NCBI GenBank assembly: GCA_029891385.1
Contig: CM057224.1
Coordinates: forward strand, 32,803,005 to 32,867,004
Length of the DNA stretch: 64,000 nucleotides
DNA from: Erythroxylum novogranatense
Taxonomy: Eukaryota; Streptophyta; Magnoliopsida; Malpighiales; Erythroxylaceae
Reading direction: 5' to 3'
The position numbers and the translations under genes were made by a program. Shown here piece after piece: positions 49,709-60,203 of this stretch. Position 1 is the stretch's first letter, and every line of letters begins with the position of its first letter. The notes under the pieces are model-generated. The model was not told the DNA's origin, did not search any database, and worked only from the letters and a program-made list of their open reading frames with translations.

Positions 49709-49829
49709 ATGGTTTGGCATCTTTTGGGCATAGTGTATGATAGGCTTGAATTATTGTGAAAAAGAAGTGATCGGAATTGTGGTTTTGTTGTAGGTCATCG
49801 TCCTTGGTGATCGGTAGATCAACGGTGAC

Positions 49830-50760
49830 CATGGATCGATCGGAGCTAGTAGGGAGTCTTGATGCCTCTGTTTGAGGAAGCGACCTCTAGGGTTCCGTGT
49901 GGCGGAGAGGAGGTATGATCGATTACCTGGCGAGGCTGTTGACTTTATGGCGACCTGAGACCTGCTGAGGTGAGGATGGTTGGAAGGGTGAGAGAGTCTA
50001 GATCGGATGGTTTGTGACCCGATGGCGTTCGATTATCAATCTCTTTGCTTGAGGTCCGGCATATCGGTGGTGGAAGGCTATTAGGGCGATTCAGCGGACC
50101 ACAATGTTTTGACTTGGGAGGATTTCTTGAGAGCCTTTGGGATAATTTCATGCCCAAGTTTATTTGGAGATGAAGATGCAGGGAGTTTACGGAGTTGACA
50201 CGAGGTCGGATGTTAGTGGTAGTATGAGGTGCGGTTGATGAGTGATGGGGTATGCTTGATTTTGATTGCTTGAGGCCGATAGGTCTTGGGAGATTTGAGG
50301 AGGGCTAAATCTGGAGATTCGTGCAGGTTAGCCCGATGCGATATGGGCACCTTTATCGGTGAGAGCTTCTTGTAGTCTTGATTAAGCGACTTACGAGGCA
50401 ATCGGTGAGGCCAGTCGGGGATCCGGGAGTAAGAGGTCGAGTGTGATCGAGGCGACTCTGGTAGGAGTATTAGTAGGCGCCGAGCGAGTTGATTTTCGGA
50501 GGACCAGACGATCTGGTTTTATTGAGAAAGGAAGATTTGGGCGATCTAGCGGTGGTAGTGGTAGAGGATCGGTCGGGCACTTCTATCTATGAGTATTGTG
50601 AGAGGAGACATAGTGGAAGTCTTTGGAGATTTCTGGGAGCTTGTCTCAGGTGTGGCTCTATGGAGCATCAGATCAGGAACTATCCAGATATTTTAGGAGC
50701 TCAGTCTGCTGCGAGTGGGAGAGCTAGTAGTAGCCTGACGGTCTGTGAGCCATGATGGTG
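49830..50760 (+). pseudogene. G3 gag remnant
   Basis: No single frame spans this interval. The frame 50489-50755 ends with a CLRCGSMEHQIRNYPD segment, a Gag zinc knuckle (C-X2-C-X4-H-X4-C) whose last cysteine is replaced by tyrosine. The upstream part is eroded. The knuckle would bind element RNA. Confidence 0.65.
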
Positions 50761-50864
50761 GACACGGATTGGGGCGAGGTAGAGCCCGAGGTAGAGCTGG
50801 AGATTCTTTTGTGGAGATCGAGAGTCGTGGTAGTCGACCGTAGTCCCAGGCCAGGGTTTACGCC

Positions 50865-51245
50865 ATGACTAGGCAGGAGGCCCTGGATTCTCCGGATGTC
50901 GTAGCGGGTATGCTTTTGATTTCCGACTTTGAGGTTTATGCTTTGATAGATCCAGGTTCCACGCATTCTTTTATTACACCGCATGTAGCATGTAGATTGC
51001 ATGGAAATAGAGAGATGTTACAGTATGGGTTGCAGGTGAGTACACCTCTGGGTAGTACTACTACTTTGGGAGAGGTCTGCAAGGGATGCTCGATCCAGAT
51101 AGATTAAGCAGTGTTGAGTGCAGACCTGATAGTTTTGTCGTTGAGAGAGATTGATTTGATTCTGGGGATGGATTGGCTCACTGCCCATAGGGCTGTTATG
51201 GATTGTTACACCAAGGAGGTCGTGTTGGAGTCTTACGGTCGACAT
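50865..51245 (+). pseudogene. G3 aspartic protease remnant
   Basis: The frame 50865-51107 has the retropepsin active-site segment YALIDPGSTHSFITPHVA. DPG replaces the canonical DTG/DSG, as is common in plant gypsy copies. A stop at 51105 interrupts the C-terminal half. Sequence to about 51245 continues as the protease end ([14 protein letters not shown] in another register). Confidence 0.75.
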
Positions 51246-51386
51246 AGAATTTGTGTTTGAGGTCTTGGTCGGCGATGCCAGCCGGGATGATTTCTTTTCC
51301 GAGTGCCACGAGGTTGATGCGGGGAGGTTGTGAGGCTATCGGCTCGTGTGATTGATTCGAGTTGAGCGGAGGTTGCGGGATGTTCC

Positions 51387-52255
51387 GTGATCGGGAATTT
51401 CGGATGTGTTTCAGGAGTTATCGGGTTTCTTGAGTCGGATCGGAGGCGAGTTTCGATTGACCTCGTTCCAGGTACCGCTCCTATATCTATACCTCCATAT
51501 AGGATGACACCGGTAGAACTGAGGGAGCTTAAGGCTCAGCTGCAAGAGTTGTTAGATAAAGGGTTTATTAGACCGAGTGTTTCGCCTTGGGGAGCCCCAG
51601 TATTGTTTGTGAAGAAGAAGAATGGGACTTTGAGGTTGTGCATCGATTATAGGCAGTTGAATCGGGTTATAGTCAAGAATAAATATCCGCTGCCTAGGAT
51701 CGATGATTTATTTGATTAGTTGCAGGGGGCTCAGGTGTTTACTAAGTTGGATTTGAGATCTGGATATTATCAGTTGAGGATCGCGGTGATGTGCTAAGTG
51801 CTTTCGAGGCGGTATGGGCCTTTCAGTTCTTAGTGATGCCGTTGGGTTGACTAATGCCCAAGCGACCTTCATGGCCTTGATGAATAAGGTTTTTAGCCTA
51901 CTGGATCGGTTAGTGATTGTGTTCATTGATGATATTCTAGTGTATTCAAGGAGTAAGCGGGGAGCATGCGAACATCGAGGACGATTTCTGCATTATGAGA
52001 GAGCGGTTATTTGTCAAATTCACTAAGTGTGAATTTTGGCTGGATGAGATGGTGTTTTTAGGGCATATTGTGTCTGGTGAGGGTATCCGAGTGGATCCTC
52101 ACAAGATTGAGGCCGTGAGGAGTTGGGAGATCTTGAGGAACGTGTTAGAGATGCGGAGCTTTCTCGGATTGGCAGGTTATTACCGGAGGTTTGTCGAGGG
52201 GTTTTCAGTGATCTCAGCCCCTTTGACAAAACTTCTAGGAAGAATGTGGTTTTAG
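51387..52255 (+). pseudogene. G3 reverse transcriptase, broken
   Basis: The first frame (51387-51719) carries [40 protein letters not shown] and [12 protein letters not shown], and ends at a TAG where glutamine is expected. The middle frame (51814-52026) has the [12 protein letters not shown] catalytic box, and the third (51995-52255) has the [19 protein letters not shown] thumb region and [17 protein letters not shown]. At least two frame changes and one stop separate them. Confidence 0.9.
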
Positions 52256-52399
52256 ATGGGTGATGAGTGTCGGAGGTTTTGAGGCTGAAACATCGGTTGA
52301 CTCTGACACGGTGTTAGCTTTGCCTTGAGGCTGGAGGTTTGAGGTCTTGATGGCCTTCACGGCGAGGATTGGGTTGTGTCTTGATGCAGCACGGGAGAG

Positions 52400-52690
52400 T
52401 TATAGCTTATGCCTCGAGATAGTTGAGGTCTCATGAGTTGAATTACCCTGTGCATGATTTGGAGTTAGCAGCAGTTGTGTTCGCTCTGAAGATTTGGAGA
52501 CATTATTTGTATGGTGAGACGTTCGAGATCTTCACTAATCATAAGAGTTTGAGGTATTCTTTGAGTCGTGAGAGTTGAATCGAGACGGAGGAGATGGTTA
52601 GAGCTGCTTAAGGATTATGAATGCGATTGAGTATCATCGAGGAAGGCTAATGTGGTGGCGGATGCATTGGTAGGAGATCTCATATCGGTC
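52400..52690 (+). pseudogene. G3 RNase H remnant
   Basis: Translation shows [19 protein letters not shown] and an [18 protein letters not shown] segment, then an eroded [17 protein letters not shown] end. In-frame stops and small deletions break it. The stretch 52256-52400 is the decayed connection. Confidence 0.8.
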
Positions 52691-52805
52691 GGCTCAGATT
52701 GATTGAGAGATTACTAGTCGATTGATTGAGAGCTACGAATGTGCGGATGGACTTAGCTCGGGATGGAGTTTTGATTGCTACTTTGAGGCTTAGGCCGATC
52801 TTTGC

Positions 52806-54210
52806 ATGATCGGTCGATGGGGTTGGGATCGAGGATCCTGTGTTAGTCTGTTGATGGACAGAGTAAGATCTGGGGTGTCTTCTGAGTTTGAGTTGAGAGA
52901 TGAGACGTTGTGGATGGGACAGAGACTCTGTGTTCCAGATGTAGATGATTTAAGGCGTGAGATTCTGGAGGAAGCGCATTTGGCTGCCTATGCTATGCAT
53001 CCTGGTACTACCAAGATGTATCGCACTCTTAAATTGCATTTCTGGTGGCCTGTTATGAAGAGACAAGTAGCAGAGTTTGTTTCTCGGTGTCTAACGTGCC
53101 AGCAGGTTAAGGTTGAGCACCAGGCTCCAGTGGGTAAATTGCATTCGTTGCCCATTCCAGAGTAGAAATGGGAGCGGATCTCGATGGATTTCATTATGGG
53201 TTTGCCTGGGGCCTTGGCGGCATGATGCGATCTGGGTCATAGTGGACGGTTGACTAATCGGCTCACTTCTTGCCGATGAGAGAGCAATACTCTCGTCGGT
53301 TGGCCCAAGTATGTGGCGAAGATTGTCTGCTGCATGGGGTCTCGGTGTCTATAGTCTCGAGCGAGGATCCCAGTTTACTTGAGGTTTTGGAGGAGTTTGC
53401 GATTGGCTATGGGTATGAGTTGAACTTGATCGACATTTCATCCTCGAGACGGATGGGCGTGAGAGGGGCGATTAAGGCTGTTGAGGATATGTTGCGAGCA
53501 CGTGTATTGGAGTTAGAGTCTTGGGATCGATGTTTAGCTCGGTGGAGTTTGCTTATAATAATCGATACTAAAGCGACATTGGTATGGCACCGTATGAGGC
53601 GTTGTATAGGCGTCGATGTAGATCACCTCTTTATTGGGATGAAGAGGTATGAGGATACTGAGGTCCGGTGATTCGGGATCTTGTGGATAAGGTATGGTGA
53701 TTGGTCGCATTAAAGCGGCTCGGGATGAAATGAGTTACGTGGATCGGCATCGGAGAGAGATGGAGTCTGATGTGGGTGATAGAGTGTTTCTCGAGTGTCT
53801 CCGTGGAGAGGAGTTCTCGATTTGGCCGTAAGGGCAAGTTGAGTCCTCGGTATATTGGTCCTTATGAGATCCTCGAGAGGATTGGACCATTGGCGTACAG
53901 ATTAGCTTTGTCGAGTGAGATGTCGTCGTTGCACGACGTCTTTCATGTGAGTATGCTCCGGAGATATCGTTCAGACCCGACCCATGTGATTACGGCTCAT
54001 GAGATTGAGGTAGCCTGTGATTTGAGTTATGTAGAGGCCGTCTGATTATTGGATGTGGTCAAGCAATTGAGGCGGGGTGATTCCATTGGTGAAAGTCCTT
54101 TGGAAGAACTACTCCACCGAGAGGCGACTTGGGAGGCGAGGAGCACGTGAGGAGGCGATATCCTCACTTGTTCGATCGGTCGAGCGAGAAATTTGGGACA
54201 AAATTTTTAT
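52806..54210 (+). pseudogene. G3 integrase, broken
   Basis: The frame 52806-53165 holds the zinc-binding region (EEAHLAAYAMHPGTTKMY, then CLTCQQVKVEHQAP), an HHCC-type finger. It stops just before the WERISMDFIMGLP start of the catalytic core. The core (53166-53700) is scattered over frames. The frame 53770-54045 has the C-terminal KLSPRYIGPYEILERIGPLA and HDVFHVSMLRRYRSDPTHV segments, and 54077-54200 has the LVKVLWKNYSTE tail. The protein would insert element DNA into chromosomes; this copy cannot. Confidence 0.88.
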
Positions 54211-54223
54211 TAGGAGGGAGAAT
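54211..54223 (+). other. Polypurine tract of G3
   Basis: The sequence taggagggagaat lies immediately before the TGTAACATCC start of the 3' LTR. Confidence 0.75.
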
Positions 54224-56731
54224 TGTAACATCCGTTACCAATGTGAAGGGCATATTAGTAATTCGGATGATTTGGGATATGTGCATTTATGATTTGACTT
54301 GCATATGCATTTATAGCCTCTATTTTAGTGATAAATGCTTAAGTGTTGCACGAGCATATGTATGTACATGCATGTATGACAATTTTCCGATTTAATTGTG
54401 TAAATTGGGAATTGGGTGATAATTGCATAGATTAAGTTTTGAATATAGAATTGGAGAGAAATTGAATTTTAGAGAGTTAAAAATCGAAATCGAAGTGTAG
54501 GAACATGTGTCATATATTTTTGAGAATTTATAGGAATTTTTCCGGAATTTGTGGAGTTTCATGTCCGGATCGAAAAAATGGCATGATGACTGATAAATTA
54601 GATTCCGGTTCTGAAATTGATGGACTAATGGCATGGAGAATTATAATTTGTGATTTTAGGAACGAGAATGTTGAGCCATTGGAAATTAGAGACTAAAATT
54701 TAATGAATTTGAGGACTATAATCTTTAGGCTTAAATTGACCCTTTATATATATATACTTTAGGTTTGAAATTTGGAAAGTTATCCTCAACCTAGGGCACG
54801 TTGATCTTCCCCTTCGGTGATTTTCGTTCCTCCTTCGTGAGTGTCTTTGTTGCTTTCTTTTCCTTGTCGAGCTAGCTTGATCCTTGAGGAAGATGGAAAT
54901 TCTTTGGGGCTTTGGGTGATCAAGTGGTTGTTAGAGCTTGGGAGAGATTTTCGGAGGTTTAAGGATTTGAGACTTGATTGGTAAGTTTAATGGCTTTAAT
55001 GTTGTTATTTATAGCGGTTTGATACATTTATGGTATTTATTGTATAAGAATGGGTAGTTTGATACTGATTTTTGGAGAGAGAATGATGAAGGTCGATCGG
55101 AGAAGATGAACCAGGGTCCGCACGTCGCGACGTGTAATTATTTAGACGTCGCGACGAACAACTTATTCTGCGCCGCGACGAGCCAATTCCTTCCGCACGT
55201 CGTGACGAGTAAGGCCTTGCGTTCTGACGGCGAAGCGAAACGCGCCTTGACGATAGGCAAGGCGTCACGTCGTGGCGGCGAGAGAGAAGTCTCGCCACAA
55301 TGACGACCTTCTTGCGCCATGACGAGGAGCTGATTTACGAAATTGAGTTAGTTGTTTAAGTAATGATTTTTAAGGTTTTAGATTCTTATTAAATTGGATA
55401 CTGATTGACTGTGATTTAGAGATTAAGGATTGTGAATTAATTAGATAGAATCTTGAAATTTAATTCGATGGGTTCGCGGAATCGGATGGCGATTTATTAG
55501 GGAATGTGATGCGTGATTGGAGTTCGACTTTGGAGAGTTCAAAAACTCAGTCAATTGGATTATGGTATTAGGAATTCTTATTAGGGTGAAAGAGAATTGA
55601 ATTGGAAGAGTCAGGATTAGGATCGGGAATGTCATAACATGTATTGTACTAATCGCATTCGCTACATATGCATTATTGACTATTGGAAATTGTATAATTA
55701 GTAATGTGATTATTCGATTTGTTTTAGAGGCCAAGTGGGCGTCGATCCTCCGACATAGCGAGACTTCCGTGATAGCTCGAAAGTTTAGAGGTGAGTAACT
55801 GGTTGGTTCCTCGATCTACGATTTGTTAAATCTTGAATGGTATGTGACCTAAGCGAATCTTGTTGTATGAGATGTGTTATTGTGAAATTGTGAATGCATG
55901 CTAGGCATGATCGGAAATTGGTAATTAACGGTTGTGGTGGAGCAAATTCGATCGGATATAAGCTCAATCAACTGTGAAAACGGGCTTAAGGCGAAAAGAA
56001 TAGTGCATACCAGGAGGGCTCTTATTCTAATGCGCATGGGCGATGGTGCATACCAGAGGGCTCTCAACCCCCCTAAAATGCGATTTATGTTTAATGTGCC
56101 CAAAATGGGATATTCTTGGCCTTTCGATCCAACACTAAAATGAAATGAAAATCATCATGCATTCAGTATGTGATTGTGATGTGAAATTGATATGGGTTGA
56201 ATGCATATGTGTGATAATTGTTTAGTGAATTTATGATTGCTATTCTGAATGTGTTATTGTGTTGAGCTGTACGCAATTTTGCGTAATGCATGAATGGGTG
56301 AACCATCGATGATGGTTACTCATTGAGTTCATAAACTCACTGACATTACATATATTTTTGAGGCGAGATAGTCGACTCTAGCTCGATTAGCGTGACTTTT
56401 CTCTTGTGTGAGTCTTTGGCGGCGAAGTATGGCTCATAGGTCGGTCAGCTAGGATCTTTTGTGGATGACCAAGTTGGGAGTGATTTCAGTTCCTTTTGGA
56501 TTTGTACATTATGTAATTATGTCCGAATAGTGTATTCACGGTTTTTAAGAAATGAATAGAGAAGTATCTTTTGGGTTTTTAAATTTAGTGGTTTTGATAT
56601 TACAGCTTTATTGTAGTGATGCCATGTGGTTTATAGAAATGATTGAATCGTAGTGCACCCATATCGCGGGTTATATATCGGAACGATCTATGGGCGTTTC
56701 GGTGGATAACCTACGATAAGGGGGCGCTACA
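54224..56731 (+). repeat. 3' LTR of G3
   Basis: It begins TGTAACATCC and ends GGCGCTACA. It differs from the 5' LTR by many short indels as well as substitutions. The palindrome array at 55116-55325 and the conserved block at 56283-56358 correspond to those of the 5' LTR. Confidence 0.93.
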
Positions 56732-56732
56732 T

Positions 56733-57792
56733 ATGGCAGATGAGAACATGTCTTCTAATTCTTCTTATATTTCTCGTGGCAGAAACATCAGCACACGTGA
56801 TTCAACATCACCTTAGCTTCTTCAAACTTCTGATAACCCAGGAGTATCATTAGTTTCTTGTCCACTCACCGGAGATAACTATCATATGTGGCGGAGGGCA
56901 GTGACAAATGCTCTTCGTGCCAAAAATAAATTCTCTTTGTTGATGGGACTCTCCCAAAACCGGCGCATCGATTGGACTTCATGACATGGATAACGTGCAA
57001 CTCCATAGTGCTTTCATGGATTTTCAATTCATTAGCCACTGATCTCCTTTCTAGTGTGGCTTATGCAGAAACAACAAGAGAGATGTGGCTGGATCTTGAG
57101 GAAAGATTCTCTCAAGGAAATGCACCACGTATCCACCAATTGAAAAGAGATCTTGCCATGACTACACAGGAGAACCTCTCTATTGCAGTATACTTCACGA
57201 AATTAAAAGGCATCTGGGATGAGCTTGGTTCATATTCGACTATACCAAATTGTACTTGTGGAGTTGCTAATGAGTTTGTTCGTGAACGTGAACAAGAAAA
57301 AGTTCACCAATTTTTACTTGGTCTTAGTGATGCTTTTAATATTGTTCGCTCTCAAATTTTAAGCACTGACCCTCTTCCCACTCTTAATAAAGCATATGCT
57401 CTTGTGGCTAGGGATGAAAAGCAACAAACATTGGTTAACTCACGCATCCTTCCTGTTGAAGCGGCAACTCTTCATGTTCATACCAACCATAATAGCAGTC
57501 AAGTGTCAAAACCAAATAGTCGGTATTACTGTGATCATTGTCATCATACAGGACACACTAAAGATCGTTGTTATGAGTCAAAACCAAATAGTAGGTATTA
57601 CTGTGATCATTGTCATCAAACAGGGCATACTAAAGATCGTTGTTATCAGTTGATTGGGTACCCTCCTAATTGGCAGCAACGGGGGAAGTCAGATCGAGGT
57701 GTTTCGAACTCCAAAGGTCGTACAAATCAATCCAAAAATCGTCGTAATAACACCTATACAAACACCACCACCACCACAACGTCTATCCTCAT
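56733..57792 (+). pseudogene. Copia (C1) gag, separated from its LTR by G3
   Basis: A frame opens with ATG at 56733 (inside the G3 target duplication), has a TAG at 56814-56816, and reads SDNPGVSLVSCPLTGDNYHM downstream of it. It then shifts frame near 56960 into the long frame 56972-57792. There it shows LSWIFNSLATDLLSSVAYAE, the ERFSQGNAPRIHQLKRDL segment and two zinc knuckles. This is the UBN2/retrotran_gag type of plant Ty1/copia. Gag would form the cytoplasmic particle. The protein end is lost: from about 57793 the sequence is an antisense gypsy pol, so the annotated frame running on to 57922 is chimeric. Confidence 0.88.
57506..57649 (+). repeat. 72-bp tandem duplication of the copia zinc knuckle
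   Basis: Two adjacent in-frame 72-bp units (57506-57577 and 57578-57649) each encode SKPNSRYYCDHCH-TGHTKDRCY, a complete C-X2-C-X4-H-X4-C knuckle. They differ by a few mainly silent changes and one His-to-Gln change. Confidence 0.93.
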
Positions 57793-60203
57793 GTGCTCCT
57801 CAGTTTCCCAAGTCGCCTCCTCAGTGGAGTGGTTCTTCCAAAGGACTTTCACCAATGGAATCACCCTGCTCCTCAACTGCTTGACCCGCGATCCTATAAT
57901 CCGTACCGGCTCCTCTACATAACTCAAATCACTGGCTATCTCAATTTCTTGAGCCGGAATCACATGAGTCAGGTCTGATCAGTATCTCCGGAGCATGCTC
58001 ACATGAAAGACGTCATGCAACTGGGACATCTCACTCGGTAATGCCAATCTGTACGCCAAAGGTCCAATCCTCTCAGTAACCTCATACGGACCGATATACC
58101 GAGGACTCAACTTGCCCTTACGGCCAAATCTCAGCACTCCTCTCCAAGGTGACACTCGGAGAAAACCCTATCTCCACAACATGTACTCCATCTCTACGCG
58201 ATCTTGATCCACGTAGCTCTTACGCACATCTGGCGGCCTTAATGCGACTTCGAATCAATCTCACCTTATCCACGGTATCCTGGATCAACTCGGGACCCTC
58301 TAACATCCGCATACCCTCTTCATCCCAATAAAGAGGTGATCTACACTGCCTCCCATATAACGCCTCATACGGTGCCATTCAATCTTGCTCTGATGCGGTT
58401 ATTATAAGCAAACTCCACGAGCCAAATCACGATCCCACTTTCGAAACTCCAATACCTGAAGCTCATGACATATCATCGGCGGTCTTAATCGTCCTCTCCT
58501 CGCCCATACATGCGAGAATGAAATGTTGTCTTGAAGTTTAACCGTACCCATGGCCATTATGAAACTCTTCGGAACCTCGAAGTAAACACAGGATCCCTAT
58601 CGACACTATCGATCTTTGGGACCCCGTGCGATCGCCAATCTACGCCATATACTTTTGGGCCAAGCGATCGAGTATTGCTCTCCCTCGGCTTGGCAAGAAG
58701 TGGCGATTTGGTCAATCGGTCCTTATGACCGAGATCGAATCATCTTGCCTCGGCGTCTAAGCGATCCATAATAAAATCTATGGTCATTCGCTCCCATTTC
58801 ACTCCGAAATGGGCAGCGAATACAATCTCTAGCAGGGGCACGGTGCTCGGCCTTAACTTTCTTGTACGTCGGACATCGAAACATATTACGCCACACGTAC
58901 CTCTTCATGCAGTACACAGAAATGCAACTTAAGAGTACGATACATCTTGGTAGTACCAGGATGCATGACATAGGCGGCCACATGCGCTTCCTCCAAAATC
59001 TCACATCTCAGGTCATCTACACCCGGAACACATAATCTCTGACCCAACTAAAGAGTCCCATCTCTCAACTCAAACTCCGAATCCTGATCAGATCTAACTC
59101 TATCCACCAGTCTCACTAACACAGGATCCTGGTCCTGAACTCTCCTGATCCTGTCGAGCAATATCGGCCTAAGCCTCAAAGTAGCAATCAGAGCTCCCTC
59201 TTGACCCAAATCCATCTGCACATTAAGAGCTCTCAACTGAATCAGGCTAGGCAATCTCCCAATCTGAATCTGAGCTGCACTAATATGAGATCTCACCTTT
59301 CAAGCATACGCCACCACATTGGCCTTCCTGGATGATACTCGATCGTGCGGTCGTAATCCTTGATGGCTCAATCCATCTCCTCATCTCGGATTCAACTCTC
59401 TCGACTCGTGAAATACCTCGGACTCCTATGATCGGTGAAGATCTGGAGCGTCTCACCATACAAATAATGTCTCCGGATCTTGAGCAAATACCACTGCGGT
59501 AACTCCAAATCATGCCTTTGGGTAATTAGCCTCGTGAGACCTCAAGCTGTCTCGAGGCATCGCTATCACTCTCCCATGCTGCATCGAACAAACCTAATCC
59601 TGCTGCGAAGCATCACTAAAACCTCAAACCCTCCGACTCGGCGGCAAAGCTAACACGGTGATGTAGTCGGCCGATGTTTAAGCTCCTCAAAACTCTGCGA
59701 CACTCCTCATCCATCCGAAGCCGCATTCTTCCTCGAAGCTTTGTCGGAGAGTGAGATCACTGAAAACCCTCGACAAACCTCCGTAATAACGCTGTCCGAG
59801 AAAACTCAGAACCTCGACACATTCCTCGGGATCTCCACTCCTTCTTGCCTCGACCTTGTGAGGATCCACGGATACCCTCACGGACCTGATGTGACCCAAA
59901 ATACCACCTCGTCCATGAAAATTCACATTTGTGAATTTGACATCTATATTTCTCTCTCATAATCTGCGACGGTCCTCGGATGCTCCAGTATGCTCGACTA
60001 CTCTCGAATACACCAAATGTCATCAATAAATACAATCACGAACTGATACAGGTAGGGCTGAAATACCTTATTCATCAAGGCCATGAAGGCTGCCGGGGCA
60101 TTAGTCAACCCAAACGGCATTACTAGGAACTCAAAATGCTCATACCTGCTCCTAAAAGCACTCTTAGGCACATCGGCCTCTGCTTTCCTCAACTTTGGCA
60201 AAA
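57793..60203 (-). pseudogene. Truncated gypsy pol fragment G4
   Basis: In minus-strand order it shows a partial reverse transcriptase ([32 protein letters not shown] and VIVFIDDI, 59998-60203). A thumb remnant (59687-60035), RNase H pieces (59280-59560) and the integrase linker and zinc-binding region (58723-59296, HPGTTKMYRTLKLHF in one register) follow. The last part is the integrase C-terminus (58000-58140) and the VKVLWKNHSTEEATWETEEHM tail ending near 57793. It is close to G3 in sequence. Neither LTR, gag nor protease is present, and both ends are abrupt. Plus-strand frames inside it are shadows. Confidence 0.85.

Larger units (their letters stand above)
47193..56731 (+). mobile_element. 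Complete Ty3/gypsy element G3 inserted in C1
   Basis: Two LTRs of about 2.5 kb (47193-49692 and 54224-56731) bound an internal region with gag, protease, reverse transcriptase, RNase H and integrase in plus-strand order, followed by a polypurine tract. The flanks catgg (47188-47192) and tatgg (56732-56736) form a 5-bp target duplication with one mismatch. The integrase tail (VKVLWKNYSTE, then EEHVRRRYPHLFD) matches chromovirus elements, probably Tekay/Del. The coding region carries many stops and frameshifts. Confidence 0.92.

Noticed and set aside
57793..57922. C-terminal 43 codons of the long copia gag frame
   Set aside because: From about 57793 the DNA is antisense gypsy integrase, so this part of the frame is not Gag.
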